This document shows, one piece after another, positions 1 through 12,526 of a DNA stretch of 63,479 nt (position 1 is the stretch's first letter; every line of letters begins with the position of its first letter). The translations under genes and the position numbers were made by a program. The stretch spans positions 1-63,479 of the forward strand of contig NW_004085932.1 of the NCBI RefSeq assembly GCF_000220395.1, written 5' to 3'. This DNA is from Ichthyophthirius multifiliis (Eukaryota; Ciliophora; Oligohymenophorea; Hymenostomatida). The notes under the pieces were generated by a model. That model searched no databases. It was given only the letters and a program-made list of their open reading frames with translations, and was not told the DNA's origin.

Positions 1-390
1 AAACTTTAAATAATTAAAAAAAATATTTTATTTTCTATTTAATTTTAAATATAAATTATATTTAAAATATAAAAAAAATATAATAATTATAATAAGATAA
101 TATATTTATAAAATCATAATATTTTTTTTATATATTTATTAGTATAATCTTAGTAATTTTAATATATAGTTTATTATATTTAAATATAATTAAAAAAAGT
201 TGTTATGAAAATATATCTATTTTAATAAATTTAATTATTATAAAATAATTAATTATTTAAAAGCTAAGAATAATTGAAATATTATATATTTATGTGAAAA
301 TTCAAAGATTATAATATAAAAATATAAAAAATATGCAATATAAAAATAAACTATATAAAATATAAATAAATAGAAAAAACTTATATATCA
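1..390. other. AT-rich spacer at window start
   Basis: Almost pure A/T. No recognisable gene. It may hold the 5' end or a first exon of the gene that follows, since I could not find that gene's ATG. Confidence 0.5.
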
Positions 391-1839
391 AGTTCTGAAG
401 AAGATTCAGAAATATTTCCACCAAAAAAATATTAAATAAGGCAAAATCAAATTATAATATATAAAAGTCAGTTAAAACAGATATAAAACTCGCAAATACA
501 ATAATTAGAGACATAAATAAAATTAAATAAAAGTAAAATGTTAAAAAAATAATAATAATAAAATAATTTTTTTTAAAAAAGTCATAAATTAGTGATAAAG
601 AAACAAATAGTTAATATTCAATAAGCAGTGAAAATAGTAATATTTACGAAAATTTAGATATAAATGGAACTTAATAATAAGATGTAAGATCTTTTTTAAT
701 TTTAAATGCTTACAGATTATAATATGAAGGAAACAAAAATTATATTTATTAAAAATTAATAGGAGAGACTTAATTTAATGTAATTTAATATATTTAGAAA
801 CAATTATATAATGAAGCTTTGAATAATATATTAGAATTTTTTTGGAAATTTTTGATAGTAATTAATTAAAGTAGTAGTAATTAAAAAATTGAAGAAAAAA
901 CTATTTAAAAGAGTATCTAAAATATAAAAAATTAAAGTGTTTCTGACATAATTAATATAAACACTAAATAAACAATTAAAAGCTAAAATAGTTAAAGTAA
1001 AATTAAATTTAAATGTAAAAACAATTAAAATCAAACTATTATATAATAATAAAACAACAATAAAAAAAATGATTATAATGTAAACTATATACTATATCTT
1101 TCAGAAAATGAAAAAAATAATAAAAACAATATATAAATAAATAATTAATAAATTAATTTTAATTAAAAACATAATTTATTAAATAATGTATAATAAATGA
1201 ATAATATTTAGAATAATTAATTTATAAATAAAAATAAAATGCTCAATTAAAAACATCTACAAAATCATTTAAGAGTTAAATTAAAAAGTAGTAAAATAGA
1301 ATAAAAATTGTCAAACTAAAATTCAAGAGATTAAAAAGTTTTTTTTTAAAAAAATAATAATAATATAAATATTTAAAAAGGAAATATATTTATAAGATGA
1401 TTATATAAAGTAAAATACAAAATAAGAATAATTAAATTTGAATAGTTTAAATATTCAAAATTCTTAAGTTCCTTTTCTGGATTGTTAAAATAATATGTAA
1501 TAAGGCTCACCTTATTTTTAATAGCTGAACTCTCTTAAAAATATTTTACTAAATTAAAATTCTTAATAATAAAATCTTAACAATATTTAAATCCCGTGTA
1601 ACGAATTTAGTTTTAAAAATATAGATATTAGCAGTTATGATTTCTTAGTTTAAGAATAATAAAATAATAATAACTAAAATGATACTATATAAAGTGATAG
1701 TGTTACTAAATCTAATTAAAATAATTCTAAAAAATGTAAAAATTAAATATAAAGATCATTAAGTGTATCTGTATAGAAAAATTAATAGAAGTGTATATAA
1801 TAATAGTATAGTATATTTAATAGTTATATATAATAATGA
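391..1839 (+). CDS. Gln/Asn/Ser-rich protein of unknown function, start not found
   Basis: With TAA/TAG read as Gln, a coherent three-exon reading runs from about 391 to TGA at 1837-1839. Exon 1 opens with an acidic Ser/Glu stretch (SSSEEDSEIFPPKK). A first intron runs from GT at 533 to AG at 600 (AG at 581 is an alternative that breaks the frame). A second is 1338-1380 (43 nt, GT...AAAAAG), after which the frame continues to the stop. The middle exon has a more ordinary segment (LILNAYRLQYEGNKNYIYQK) that could be a small fold. The rest is low-complexity Gln/Asn with a Ser-rich basic tail (RSLSVSVQK). I do not recognise the family. The true ATG is either in an upstream exon or was missed. 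The case for a gene is over 400 codons without TGA and the regular codon content. Confidence 0.6.
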
Positions 1840-3361
1840 CTTTATTTATTATAAATAATTTTTTATGTTATATAATTTTATTATATATATTTAATAAGTT
1901 CATAAAAATTTTAATTATTTATTTTAATAAAAAAGCAATCTTTTATTTCATAAATTAAAAAAAAAATATTTAAAATAAATAATTTAAAAAAAAATATCTA
2001 TAAAGATATTTCTAAAAATAAATAAAAAAATGATTTAAAAGTTATTATTAAAATAATTTTAAGAAAGAAAAAAATATATATATACATATTATTAGTTTTA
2101 TATAAATTTTAATTAATTATTTTTTTGATTATTAAGGACATATAATTGTTTTTATAGATATTGTTTATTGTATGGGATTTTAATTATATATTTTATAGAT
2201 ATTTAGAATCGAAATAGATTTTAATTATTAAAAATCATATTATATTATAATTTTTTTTTTATTAAAAAACAATAATTATTATAAAGAATAATAATGTATA
2301 ATTTAATATAAATCAAAATAAATGTGAATTAAATGATTTTATTTATATTAATTTTTTATATTGTTTAATCTAATTATAAATATGTATAAAAAGAAAATGC
2401 TTATATACAATTAAATATATATATTTTTTTTAATTATAATAATATAAAATATGGCATTTATTTATAATTAATTTTATTCAATTCTTTTTTAAAAAAAGAT
2501 TAAAAAAATAATTTTTTTATAAAAATATTTTTTAATATATTAATTAAAAAACTTTATTATTTTTATATTAAATATAAATATTTTTATTTATATTAGAGAT
2601 TACAATATAAAAGATTATAAAAATTACAACTTTTAAAATTTAGAAAACAGTATAGTGCAAATAAATGAGTAAATAATAAATGTCGATTTAATATGAATTT
2701 TTAATAATATATATTTTAATATACTGCCTTTACAAATATTTATAATAATATATTTATAATTTATGAATATTATAAAAATTAATATATTTTTCTAAATATA
2801 ATTTTTTTATTAATGTGTATATTTATAAAATAATTAATTATATAATATTTTTTAAAAAATTAAAAATAGATTTTTATAAATTTAATATATATTTTTTTTA
2901 TATATAAATAATTTTTGTTTGTTTTTTTATTATTTCTATATGTGTTTATTTTGTTATATCCTAATAAGTGAGACTTAACTAAATTATTTAAAAGAATATA
3001 AATAAATAGCTAAAATAAGTATTTTTCATATCCAATATTACTTTTAAATTTAATATTAGAACAAAATTGATTAAAATATATATATATAATATTTATAATA
3101 TAAAAAATTGAATTTTAGTTTATTTTATATGAAATTTTTGTTATTAGATTTATTGGATATAATATATAATAATTTTATATAATTTCAATTCCCGGTTTTC
3201 AGATTTTTATAGAAACTATAGAATTATTGATATAGTAACTATATTTAGATTATTCATCAAATAGCATTTTCTCTTCATAAAATAATTAAATTAAACACTT
3301 TATTTCTTTAAAAAAATTATTAATATTTTTATTAAATTTGTAAAAAAAAAATAAAAATATA
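1840..3361. other. Intergenic region, mostly featureless
   Basis: Long A/T-only stretches. A slightly more GC-rich patch at about 3180-3290 has short minus-strand open pieces (for example KSENRELKLYK) that might be an exon fragment, but they do not join into a gene. Confidence 0.4.
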
Positions 3362-3998
3362 TCAAACCCTTTTCTATTAGACAATAAAAATATATTGATC
3401 AGATAAAAAAATAAAAGAGATATATAAATCGATTTTAAATTTATAATTATATTTAAATAATAAAAATATTATGTTAAATTGATTTGATTTTTGTATTTTT
3501 TTAAGATAATATTAATCTATATGAAAGTTAGTTTATATGTGTTATGAGAAGAAATATGCTTAGATTGATATCAGATTTAATTTGTTATCGGGTTCGAGTT
3601 CTGGTAGATGTTTTGTATTAAAATTATTTTTATTTTGGTGTGATTCCAATTGTAATTTTTTTTTTTTAAAAAAAAAAAAAATTATTTATATATATATATA
3701 TTTTTTTTTAGAAAATAAAATAAAATATATTTTTATATATTTCTAATTTTTTTTTTTTTTTTTCGTAAATATGCATTATTTTTTTTAAATTTTGTTACTT
3801 TTTTTTACAAAAAATTTTAAATTTTTTAAACCATAAAATATATAAAAACCAAGAGATTAACTTTATGATTATTAAAATATACATAGAATACAAAAAGTTT
3901 ATTATTTGATAGACCAAAATCCACATTTGCATAAAAAAAGAGAAAAAAAAAAAAAAGACCAGAGAAAAAGATTTATAATAATTTTTCAAAGTGGACAA
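3362..3998 (-). CDS. Small membrane protein, unknown function
   Basis: The minus strand starts with ATG at 3998. It encodes a strongly hydrophobic N-terminus with two or three likely membrane helices (SFSLVFFFFFSFFMQMWILV, then LYSMYILIIIKLISWFLYIL) and a Lys-rich end. A second block, about 3364-3660, has a well-behaved composition (NTKHLPELEPDNKLNLIS) and ends at TGA (3362-3364). The two blocks are in different frames. The link between them crosses T/A homopolymers near 3655-3685 and 3745-3765, so there is either an unseen intron or an indel. A GGTTCGAGTTC string at about 3590 looks like a tRNA B box, but on the minus strand it is simply the codons for ELEP. No family recognised. Existence of the gene moderate, exact structure uncertain. 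Confidence 0.4.
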
Positions 3999-4080
3999 AC
4001 TAAAATAAAAAAAATATATTAAAAATACAAAATAAATTAAGAAAATATTTATTTATTTATTTCAAATAAATATATATTTT

Positions 4081-5031
4081 TCATTTATTTCCACTTATTT
4101 TTCCTACTCCTTTACCAAATAATGTTCCTAAACCAGCGCCTAAAGCCATTCCAACAGGCCCTCCCATTACAAATCCTACTCCAGCTCCAACTGTTCCTCC
4201 TGAAACTTCTAATACAGTATTTTTGTGTTTTATTTGCTCTTTGTTAGCTTTTTTGATTTTTTCTTTTGCTTCTTATATATTTTGAGTTGATTAAATTGTT
4301 TATTCTTCAATCCTACTTAAGTTTTAATCCTATTCTTGCACTTTTTAGAAAAAATCTTGTTGGATTTAATTTATAATGTAAGTTTCTTGTGCTATTTATT
4401 TGATTTCTTAATTTTATTGTTCGAGCATTTTTTATTCATATTCCGTTATTTCGTTTATTTGGAGATTTTATTGTTAATTAGGAAATTCGTATTGAGTTTC
4501 TTCTAATTTTTATTAATCTTTTAGATTAGTATATTAAATAATTTAATCAGTGTATTTTCTTTGGAAATTATTTAAAACTTCCTCGTATTTATCTTGTAAT
4601 TATTGGATTATGTGAATAAATTTTTTATAGTTTTTTTATGATTTTTAATAGATTAATTTTTGATAAGTTTACATTATATCTTCATATATTAATAAAATTT
4701 GAGCAAAATTATTTTACGTGAATTCCTTTTTTAAACATTCTTGTTTTTAAATAAATTTATCTAATTAAATTTCTTTTGTAAATATTTCACTTTCTATTAA
4801 AAAATCTTATTCATAAATTTGAAAATCTTAAATTATTTTTTTAATTTGTAATTCTTTTTTTGTTTTTTAAGTTATTGAAATTTGTTCGCTTTTTAATTAT
4901 TCAATTATTTAATCTTTTTGGATGTATACGTCATTTACAAATACACCTTTTAAACAAAAATCTTTCTCGTCTTTAAATTTTTGTATTTTTTCGCATAAAG
5001 TTTATATTTAATTTTCGAAAGTATTCTCCAT
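4081..5031 (-). CDS. Qa-SNARE (syntaxin) with glycine-zipper C-terminus, syntaxin-17-like
   Basis: Single-exon frame of 316 codons on the minus strand, ATG 5029-5031 and TGA 4081-4083. Residues about 1-190 are helical, Gln/Glu/Lys-rich, in the place of a syntaxin N-terminal bundle. Residues about 197-276 align without gaps to a Qa-SNARE motif: VQEQDQNLSRIEEQ matches the syntaxin pattern VESQGEMIDRIEYN, placing the ionic-layer Gln at about residue 234 with hydrophobic layers at +4, +7, +18 and Ala at +21. The last 40 residues (SGGTVGAGVGFVMGG, then PVGMALGAGLGTLFGKG) are a Gly-rich hydrophobic hairpin rather than one plain membrane helix. This is the arrangement known in syntaxin 17, the autophagosome Qa-SNARE. 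What I see is the motif and the glycine zipper; a role in autophagosome-lysosome or other vacuole fusion is inference. No intron. Confidence 0.75.
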
Positions 5032-5054
5032 TATTGTTTATTTTTTGTTAATTA

Positions 5055-5097
<43 letters not shown>

Positions 5098-5464
5098 TTG
5101 TATTTATTTTATTTTTTTATTATTTTATATTTATTTTTTATATATTTTATTAAATATTTTTTTAAAAAGTTAATCATCAAAGCATATTTATAAATTAAAA
5201 TTAATTTTTTAAAGATAATAAATATGCTTATTAATTTATATTTATTTATTTTTAATTTAAATATTTTTAAAATTATATTGTACTTATTTATTTTTATTAT
5301 ATTTTTAAATATGTTTTATTAGAAATTTTTTATTATTAATATTATAAAATTAAAATAATTTACAAATTCTATATTATAATTTTTGTAATTAAAAATATAC
5401 CATCTTAAAATTTTACCATCAAATAAAAATATTAATATAAATAGATAATTAAAAATAAAATAAA
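5032..5464. other. Divergent intergenic spacer with TA repeat
   Basis: AT-rich spacer between two divergently transcribed genes, so it should carry both promoters. Holds a (TA)n run at about 5060-5088. No motif recognised. Confidence 0.5.
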
Positions 5465-6453
5465 ATGGAAATTAATTACTCAAATGCTTAAATGAATATT
5501 CTATAATAAATAATAAAGCCTGAATATATTATTTATTACAAAGATTGGTTGAATTGTTCTAGTGAAAAAGAGCGCAGAGGCTTATAATTATTAGGAGCAA
5601 TATATAAGCATAAAGGCCATAAAAAATTCAGGTTATTTTAAAAAAATAAATCATATTTATATATAAAATTTAATTAATTTTTGTTTATTTTATTAAGATC
5701 AAAGCCTCCAAGTGTATAACTATAATAAATTACTTAATAAGAAGAATGCAAGTATATTTAATATATAGAAATATTTTTTTATATTAAATAAATTAATTGT
5801 TTATAAAACATTATAATTCATTCTTTATAAGATATTATATTAATTTGTAATTTTAGTTTTTAAAAAGCAGAAGAAATGTTTAGAAAAAGCTAAATTACTA
5901 GTTCTTATAGCTAAGAATATGGTTATTTATAGAAATTTTTGAAACCTTAAAAGAATGTATTTTAGTGTAAAAAATGTTCAGAAGTAATATATTTTTAATA
6001 TATAAAAATATTTTTCAAATATTTATAAAAAAAAAAAAAAGTTGCCTTTTTCAAAACCATTAACTGAATTGACAAAACTTTTTGTCGATAATTGGATTGA
6101 TCTAAACGATGAATTAGAATTTTAAGAACTTGTTTTGGCTTGTCTTCGCTCTTTATATTCCCGTTAACTTGCTTAAGAAGTGCCAAGAAGTGAAACTAAG
6201 TATATTATTTATTTATTTATATTTCATATACTTTTATTATAGAATGTAATATAATGGAAGTGTTGATTGGAAACTATCAAAACCTATAAGAGTTGATTTA
6301 GCTGGAAACGATTTGAAATAATATAAAGCTAATTATAATGCAATATTTAAATAGAGACTTAAATAAGAATTAATTAATGAAAAATTAAAAGAATTGGAAA
6401 AAACTGACTTTGTAAAGTCACTAAAAATATTCAAAGCCTTCAAAATAAATTGA
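5465..6453 (+). CDS. Five-exon gene, 238-residue protein of unknown function
   Basis: ATG 5465-5467; introns at 5632-5697, 5752-5856, 5984-6041 and 6200-6242 (43-105 nt, all GT...AG); TGA 6451-6453. The spliced length is exactly 239 codons with all phases agreeing, so the model is solid. The protein starts MEINYSNAQMNILQQ, has a basic/aromatic first third (KPEYIIYYKDWLNCSSEKER), a CxxC pair (QCKKC) near the middle, a more acidic helical part (LTELTKLFVDNWIDLNDEL) and a charged C-terminal helix. It is compact and not low-complexity, so a conserved small eukaryotic protein is likely, but I cannot name it. One CxxC is too little to call a zinc finger. Confidence 0.7.
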
Positions 6454-6660
6454 TATAAATACATAAAAAGCTTTATTTTATTAATATTTTTATTTTAATT
6501 TTAATTATATTTTAGTATTTTTTAATATTAATTTAAAATAAATAATACATAATAGTAAAAAAAAATAAAAAAAGTATAATAAAATAAATAGTTTTAATAT
6601 ATAAATATACTATTATACTTTAAAAGTATTTTCTGATAATTTACAATTTTCATTACTCTT

Positions 6661-6851
6661 TCATTAATTATCTTCATCATAACCATGTATGACCTCCTCA
6701 TACCTAGCAATAAATTCTAGTTCAGTTTTTATATTTTAAACTTTAACTTTAACTTCATTATCTAATTAAGAAAGGGCACTTTTTAAGTGTTCAATTTTAT
6801 CCTAATTTAATAATAAATATATATATAAATAATATAAAATTAAAAATATAT

Positions 6852-6891
<40 letters not shown>

Positions 6892-9622
6892 TATTTTTTA
6901 TAAAATTTACATTTAAATCTTTTGCAAGTTTAATAATTTCATTTTTTTACTATTCTTCAATGGCATTAAATTAACTAGATGTATTAGGAGACGAACTATA
7001 TTCATTTTTATTTATATTTTTTATTTTATCATCTTCATCGACAATTTTTACAAAATCTGGGATGAAATTTTCTTCTTTTTATTAAATATTTACAAGGAAA
7101 TCTGTTTATTTTATTTATATTTAATTTTTGTCTTTATCTTTTAACAAATTAATTTCATTTTACTAGAAATACTTATGTCTTTAATTATCTTCATTTTATA
7201 AAACTTTCAATTTAACCTCTCTAAAATGTTTTCTTCTTGCATATGCTTTAAACTTGAGTACTTTATGACTATAAGGATAAAAATCGCATAATTCAAGAAA
7301 AGTTTATTTATTTATACACATACATTCTACATCTTCTTCTATTGCCCTTATTTTTTTGTTTTATTAAATAAATATATAAATTATTAAATAAGTATAAAAC
7401 ATGAATGCATTTGAAGATTTCAAATTAAATAAGATTAAATGATCTCCAAAATATGATCCTTACCCTAAAGTTAAATATTTTAATACACCATCATTTGAAG
7501 CCACTGTTACCTTTTGAAATTTATTTAGAGACTTATTTATTTAAATATGTAATATAAATTTACGTTTCCTTTTGTAATAAAAAACAAATCATTAGGACAT
7601 GTATCAATAGGAATAATATCAATTTATTTTCTTCCTTCATGCTCTACTTATGTAAATTTTTTCGGATATAAGTTTACTACTACTGCCTATATAAAAGATG
7701 TTTCAAGTCCTTTAAAGAATACTTGAAAGCGATCAATAAATCTTTTAAAAATATGATTTACTAACTTATATATATTTTTTTTTTATTTTTTTAATTATTA
7801 TCTATCATATAATAAAAAAAAATACCTATTCTCTTAAATCAACTGGTAATTAATTAAAAAAAGGATATTCTTAAACCACTGTAGTGTGATCTTTTTGCCA
7901 ATAAATAGTGAATCTTTTTCTCAAATCATCAATAAAAGTTTAAGGTAACTTTCTTGTAGGATTTGCGCGATCAATTTTAATTATCCATTAATCTAGATTT
8001 TCATTTTCATTTTGAATATACTCTACATGATCATCATTTAACTTTTCAATTAAATTATTTATATTTCCCATCATATAAGCAAATACAAAAACACCTATAA
8101 ACTAAAAAAATAAAAATATTTAATTTTTATTATTTTTTTTAACAAAAAAAAAATACCTCAACAAACATTGTAAATATATACTCATTTACTGTTTATCCGT
8201 AAAAATCTCCGTATCCTAAGGTTGTTAAAGTAGTAAATACCCAATATAAAGAAGCTATAAATTCAAATTAAATGTTTTTGCCAACTTTATGAAAATCATT
8301 AGGATCTGTATATAGTTATTCATGAACCCATCCTGAATACATTCTTTATTATTAAAGATTTTTATCCCAGCCAAGTTCCACATTTTATTAGATTCCTAAA
8401 AAATACCAAAAGCAAGCTAAATATTAACCTATTATTCCTAGTGCTAATAAAAATTATAATATACTAGTTAAACTTTTAGTTAAATTTATATTTGATGTGA
8501 CTAAACTTAAAAGCTTTTTTTTTTAAAAAAAAAATACTAATAAATAATATTCATATAGTATTTTTTTTTTTTTACAGTATTCCAAAACTGTTAAAATAAA
8601 TCTAAAACTAAAGTTATTTATAAAATTCTCAAAAATCTTAATCCATAATAACCTAAAAAATAGTAAGGAAAAATACACAATAACTCAAATATAAATAATC
8701 CATTTTATTCCATCCACAAAAATCCACTTTTTTTATTATAATTTATAAATGAAACATTATTATTTTTGTAAAAATAGTTTTTTTTTTTAAATAAAAAAAT
8801 AATACAATATATATCTAACTGCTATTAATCTTAAACTTTTTATAAGCCGTGTTTTGTCAATATAAGCGCAAAAAAATTTAAGTATCATGGTTAAAAGAAA
8901 ATAAATATCCATATACATGTCAACACTTTATAACACTGGAGTATTTATTTTATCAAAAGCATATCTAATTTTTTTTTTTTTATGAAAAAATTTTATATTT
9001 TAATTTATTTTTTTTACCTAAAAGGAACTATAATAATATTATATAAAATTAAAAAACTTTCTAACTAAGTCCAATAAAATTTAAATTTTGAAAAAGGCAT
9101 AATTAAAAAATTCTCATATTATAAAAATTTCTTAATTGGTTTATATTGATCAATATATCCCATTTTTCTTTTTTTTTAGTTCGAGCATATTTATGAATAT
9201 ATATTTTATATTAAAATTTACCTATTCATAGAAATTATTGTAATTACATTTTTTACTTTTCTCCAACCTTTAATTGCTAATTAATAACGCCTATTTTATT
9301 CTTCTTCAGAAATTTATTCATCATTTTCTTCTATCGGAATTTCCTCCTTTGTTAATAATTTATAAAGCTTTTAACATAATGTTAGTTTCTTTTATTTTTA
9401 TTTTTTTAGAGATAATGCTAAATCTTGAAATTTATCATCAACTTATTTCAACTATTTATTTTCATTTTACTAAAATTTATAAAAATAGATTATATAATTT
9501 TTCCTTTAGTTTAATTTATTTTTAAATACTTTTAAAAATTAATTTGGACTTGTTAATTCTATTTATAAATCTAATTATTTGCGATTTTCGGGTATATTTT
9601 ATTATAATATCTACTCATTCAT
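6661..9622 (-). CDS. Voltage-gated-like K+ channel with cyclic-nucleotide-binding domain
   Basis: Minus-strand gene with about ten short introns, ATG 9620-9622, TGA 6661-6663, roughly 700-750 residues. In order: a charged N-terminal domain ending AIKGWRKVKNVITIISMNR; S1 (FLILYNIIIVPF); S2/S3 region (DMYMDIYFLLTMILKFFCAY); a following segment with basic residues (YYFLGYYGLRFLRILQ), in the S4 position; S5; the pore with filter TTLTTLGYGDFYG (codons near 8207-8221); S6 and a C-linker (FAYMMGNINNLIEKL); a cyclic-nucleotide-binding fold (QGSYFGDHLILFN; IRAIEEDVECMCINK); a basic KFKAYARRKHFREVK helix; and an acidic tail. GYGD indicates K+ selectivity. Architecture is that of the EAG/HCN/CNG group, which is expanded in ciliates. 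The CNBD lacks an obvious FGE...RTA signature, so cAMP or cGMP binding is not assured. Individual exon borders are approximate. Confidence 0.85.
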
Positions 9623-11205
9623 TTTATAATATTTTAAATGTTATAATTAAAATTACCTATCTATTATTTATTTTTTTATAAAAAATCAAAGTAAACTATT
9701 TTTTATTATATAAGTATATTATTTTATTATATATTTAAAAAAATATTTTATTATAATTTATTATTATAAGAATACATATAAATGAATAAATATAAATAAA
9801 TATATATTAAATAATTTTATATAATAAATTTAATAAAAATATAAATTAAAAAATACATAAATTAATATATATAAATATAAAAATCTATATATATATAAAA
9901 AAAAAAATTAACAAATATTTTTAAATAAATATACATAAATATTTATAAATTTATATATATATAAATATTTTTAATTTATATAAATATTTTTAATTTAAAA
10001 ATTTATATATTAATATATATAAAAATATAATAATCTATACAAAAATATATTAATAAATAAAAATATTAATAAAAATAACAATAAAAAAAAAATATATAAA
10101 AATGTAAATTTATATATGTAAATATATATACAAAATTACATAATAATAAAAATATATATTAATTTTTGAAAATATATATAAAATTTATAAATATATATTA
10201 AGATTAATAATTATATTAAATTAAAAAATCATTATATTAATACATATATTATTAATAAATAATAATAAATTTATATATATATATATATATATATATTTAT
10301 TTATATTTATATATATTTATAATTTATATTAATTTATAAATATTTAATATAATTTAATAGTAATTTATTATTTTATTTTTATTATTATTAATTTTTTTTT
10401 TATTTGTATTATATTTTTTTATATAATATATTACTTATAAATATATTTTTTTTAATCTATAAATATCATTAATATTAATTTATTTATTTTTTATATTTTT
10501 ATTTTTTAAATTTTAATTAAGTTTATATTTTAATTTAAAATATTTTTTATAATACTATATATAATATTATTTATTAGAACTATTTATAGTAATAAAAAAA
10601 ATATTATTATTTTTTAATTTATAACAAATATTTATATTTCAATTTAAAATTATATAATATAAATTTATATATTTACTTTTTTATTTACATTTTATTTAAT
10701 TTATAATTACAAAGTTTTTATATAAAATTCGATTATATATAATTTATTATAAATATAAAAAAATTATATTATAAATAACAATTCAAAATATATATTTAAA
10801 TATATTATTTTTATCTTTTACTTAAGTAATACAGATATATAAATATAATAGCAATATTTAAAATAATTTATTTTTATTATATTAAATTGAATTTAATTAT
10901 TTAATTAAAACATAATATTTAATAGTATTTTATTTAAACTTAATATTTTATATAAAAAAAATGAAATAGAAATAATTTTTATATGTTTGATCCTTATGAT
11001 GTTATTAATATTTTTAATTTTATTTTTTATCTTTAATTCTATTATTTTAATTAGTTGCTTTTAATTAACAATATTTTAAAGTATATAAATTCACATTTAT
11101 AATATAAATAGTATCTTTAAAGAAAATATTTTTTTTTAAATAAATAAATTAAGATATTTTTTTTTTTAATATTTAAAAAATTAATAATTCTTTTAAACTA
11201 TTTAG
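9623..11205. other. Long AT-rich intergenic region
   Basis: About 1.6 kb of nearly pure A/T with short (TA)n runs (for example about 10273-10296). No gene, RNA or structured repeat seen. It lies upstream of both the channel gene and the ABCG relic. Confidence 0.5.
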
Positions 11206-11755
11206 ATGAAAGTAATATTAGGTTCTTTAGAAGTAGGAAACACAACCCTATTAAATATAATTGGTCTAAAAATACTAATACATAACAATATACAAATAGA
11301 AGGGTATATATTAGTTACTGGCAAATTGTATTAAAATTTTTTTATATTCTACCTATTTATTTAAGATGGATAAAATATTAATAGTATAATTAAAAATAAA
11401 ATAATGTTATATGATAACATATAACAACCAAATTGAAATTTTATATAAATAAATTTAAACCTCAAATTTTTATTAGTTTTTGTAACTTTTTAAAGAATTT
11501 TAATTTTATTAAAATCAAGAGCAATATAAGCTATAATAGAAGTATTATTTATTGATAAATTCCATTTAATTAATACACTTATATATAATTTATAATTGTT
11601 ATTTTTTATGATTTAATCCTACTCTTAGAGATATAAATAATAAGAATGTATATATGTCCTTTTTTATATAACTTTGTTTCTTTAATCATTAAATAATAGT
11701 CTTTTGACTTTTCCCTTTTAAAAATGTTGTTTAAATAAAATAAAGTACATCATAA
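11206..11755 (+). pseudogene. Decayed ABCG transporter copy
   Basis: Three blocks are collinear with the intact ABCG gene 1.3 kb downstream. Block 1 (11206-11345) reads KVILGSLEVGNTTLLNIIG, matching [19 protein letters not shown] of the intact copy; the P-loop Gly and Lys are replaced (GSSGAGKTT to GSLEVGNTT). Block 2 (about 11505-11575) matches the first membrane-helix region at about 13640-13720 (aatataagctataatagaag and attgataaattcca). Block 3 (about 11608-11750) reads NPTLRDINNKN against NPTQRDINNKN. About two thirds of the gene, including the signature motif and Walker B, is missing between blocks 1 and 2, and the frame is not continuous. This is a tandem duplicate in decay, not a functional ATPase. 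Confidence 0.75.
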
Positions 11756-12526
11756 TTATATAATTGCAATAGATTTAATATCTAAAAAATTTTAGATATA
11801 TTTTTTAGTTTTAAAATAATAAATATTTATGATTTTTATTTTTAAAAATATATGAAAAGAATATTTAATTATCTATTTTATTATTTTTTCGAATTTATAT
11901 AATTTTTATTTTCTTAGACACCTGTTTATTTAATTAAAATTAATAATTTTATTAATTTTATAATTTATTTTATTATATAATTAATATATTAACAAAAAAT
12001 AATATTTTTTAAATAAATATTACCATATTTTTTTGTTATATAATAATCATTTATTCTTTTCTTTATGATTATATTTAGATATAATTTATATTTTATATAA
12101 TTCTTACATAATATATAATTTAAAATTTTCTTTATATTAAATATAGTAACATATATATGTAATTTATAAAATATATTAAAAAATAATAATAACATAAAAA
12201 ATCAATTTATATTTTACAATTTTAATTAAATATCATAAAAATATTCTATTAATTTACTTTACAGTTAATTTTAATGCTAATTACATTTTTTGTTTAATAT
12301 ATTTTTTTCTATAGATTTTCTCGATTTTTCTTTTTTTAATTTATTTATTAAACGAAATTTTTTTTAATTTAAAATGTTTATTCTTATTTATCATTAGTAA
12401 TTAAATTTAACAAATAAGTGAAATTATATATAAAAAAAATAGTTATTTATTTATTCACATTTTAAAAAAATTATAATTATTATTATTTAATAAAAAAAGA
12501 AAAAAAAAAAAAAAAAAAACTAAAAT
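11756..12526. other. Intergenic region upstream of ABCG gene
   Basis: AT-rich. May contain further unrecognisable remains of the pseudogene. Ends in an A-rich run (about 12497-12520) directly before the ABCG start codon. Confidence 0.45.

Noticed and set aside
3540-3620. tRNA-like B box (GGTTCGAGTTC) in the + strand
   Set aside because: No anticodon arm or acceptor stem can be formed, and the minus strand of the same bases reads as a good coding stretch (LPELEPDNKLNL).
9274-9525. Hydrophobic open frame on the + strand
   Set aside because: Antisense to the N-terminal coding exon of the K+ channel.
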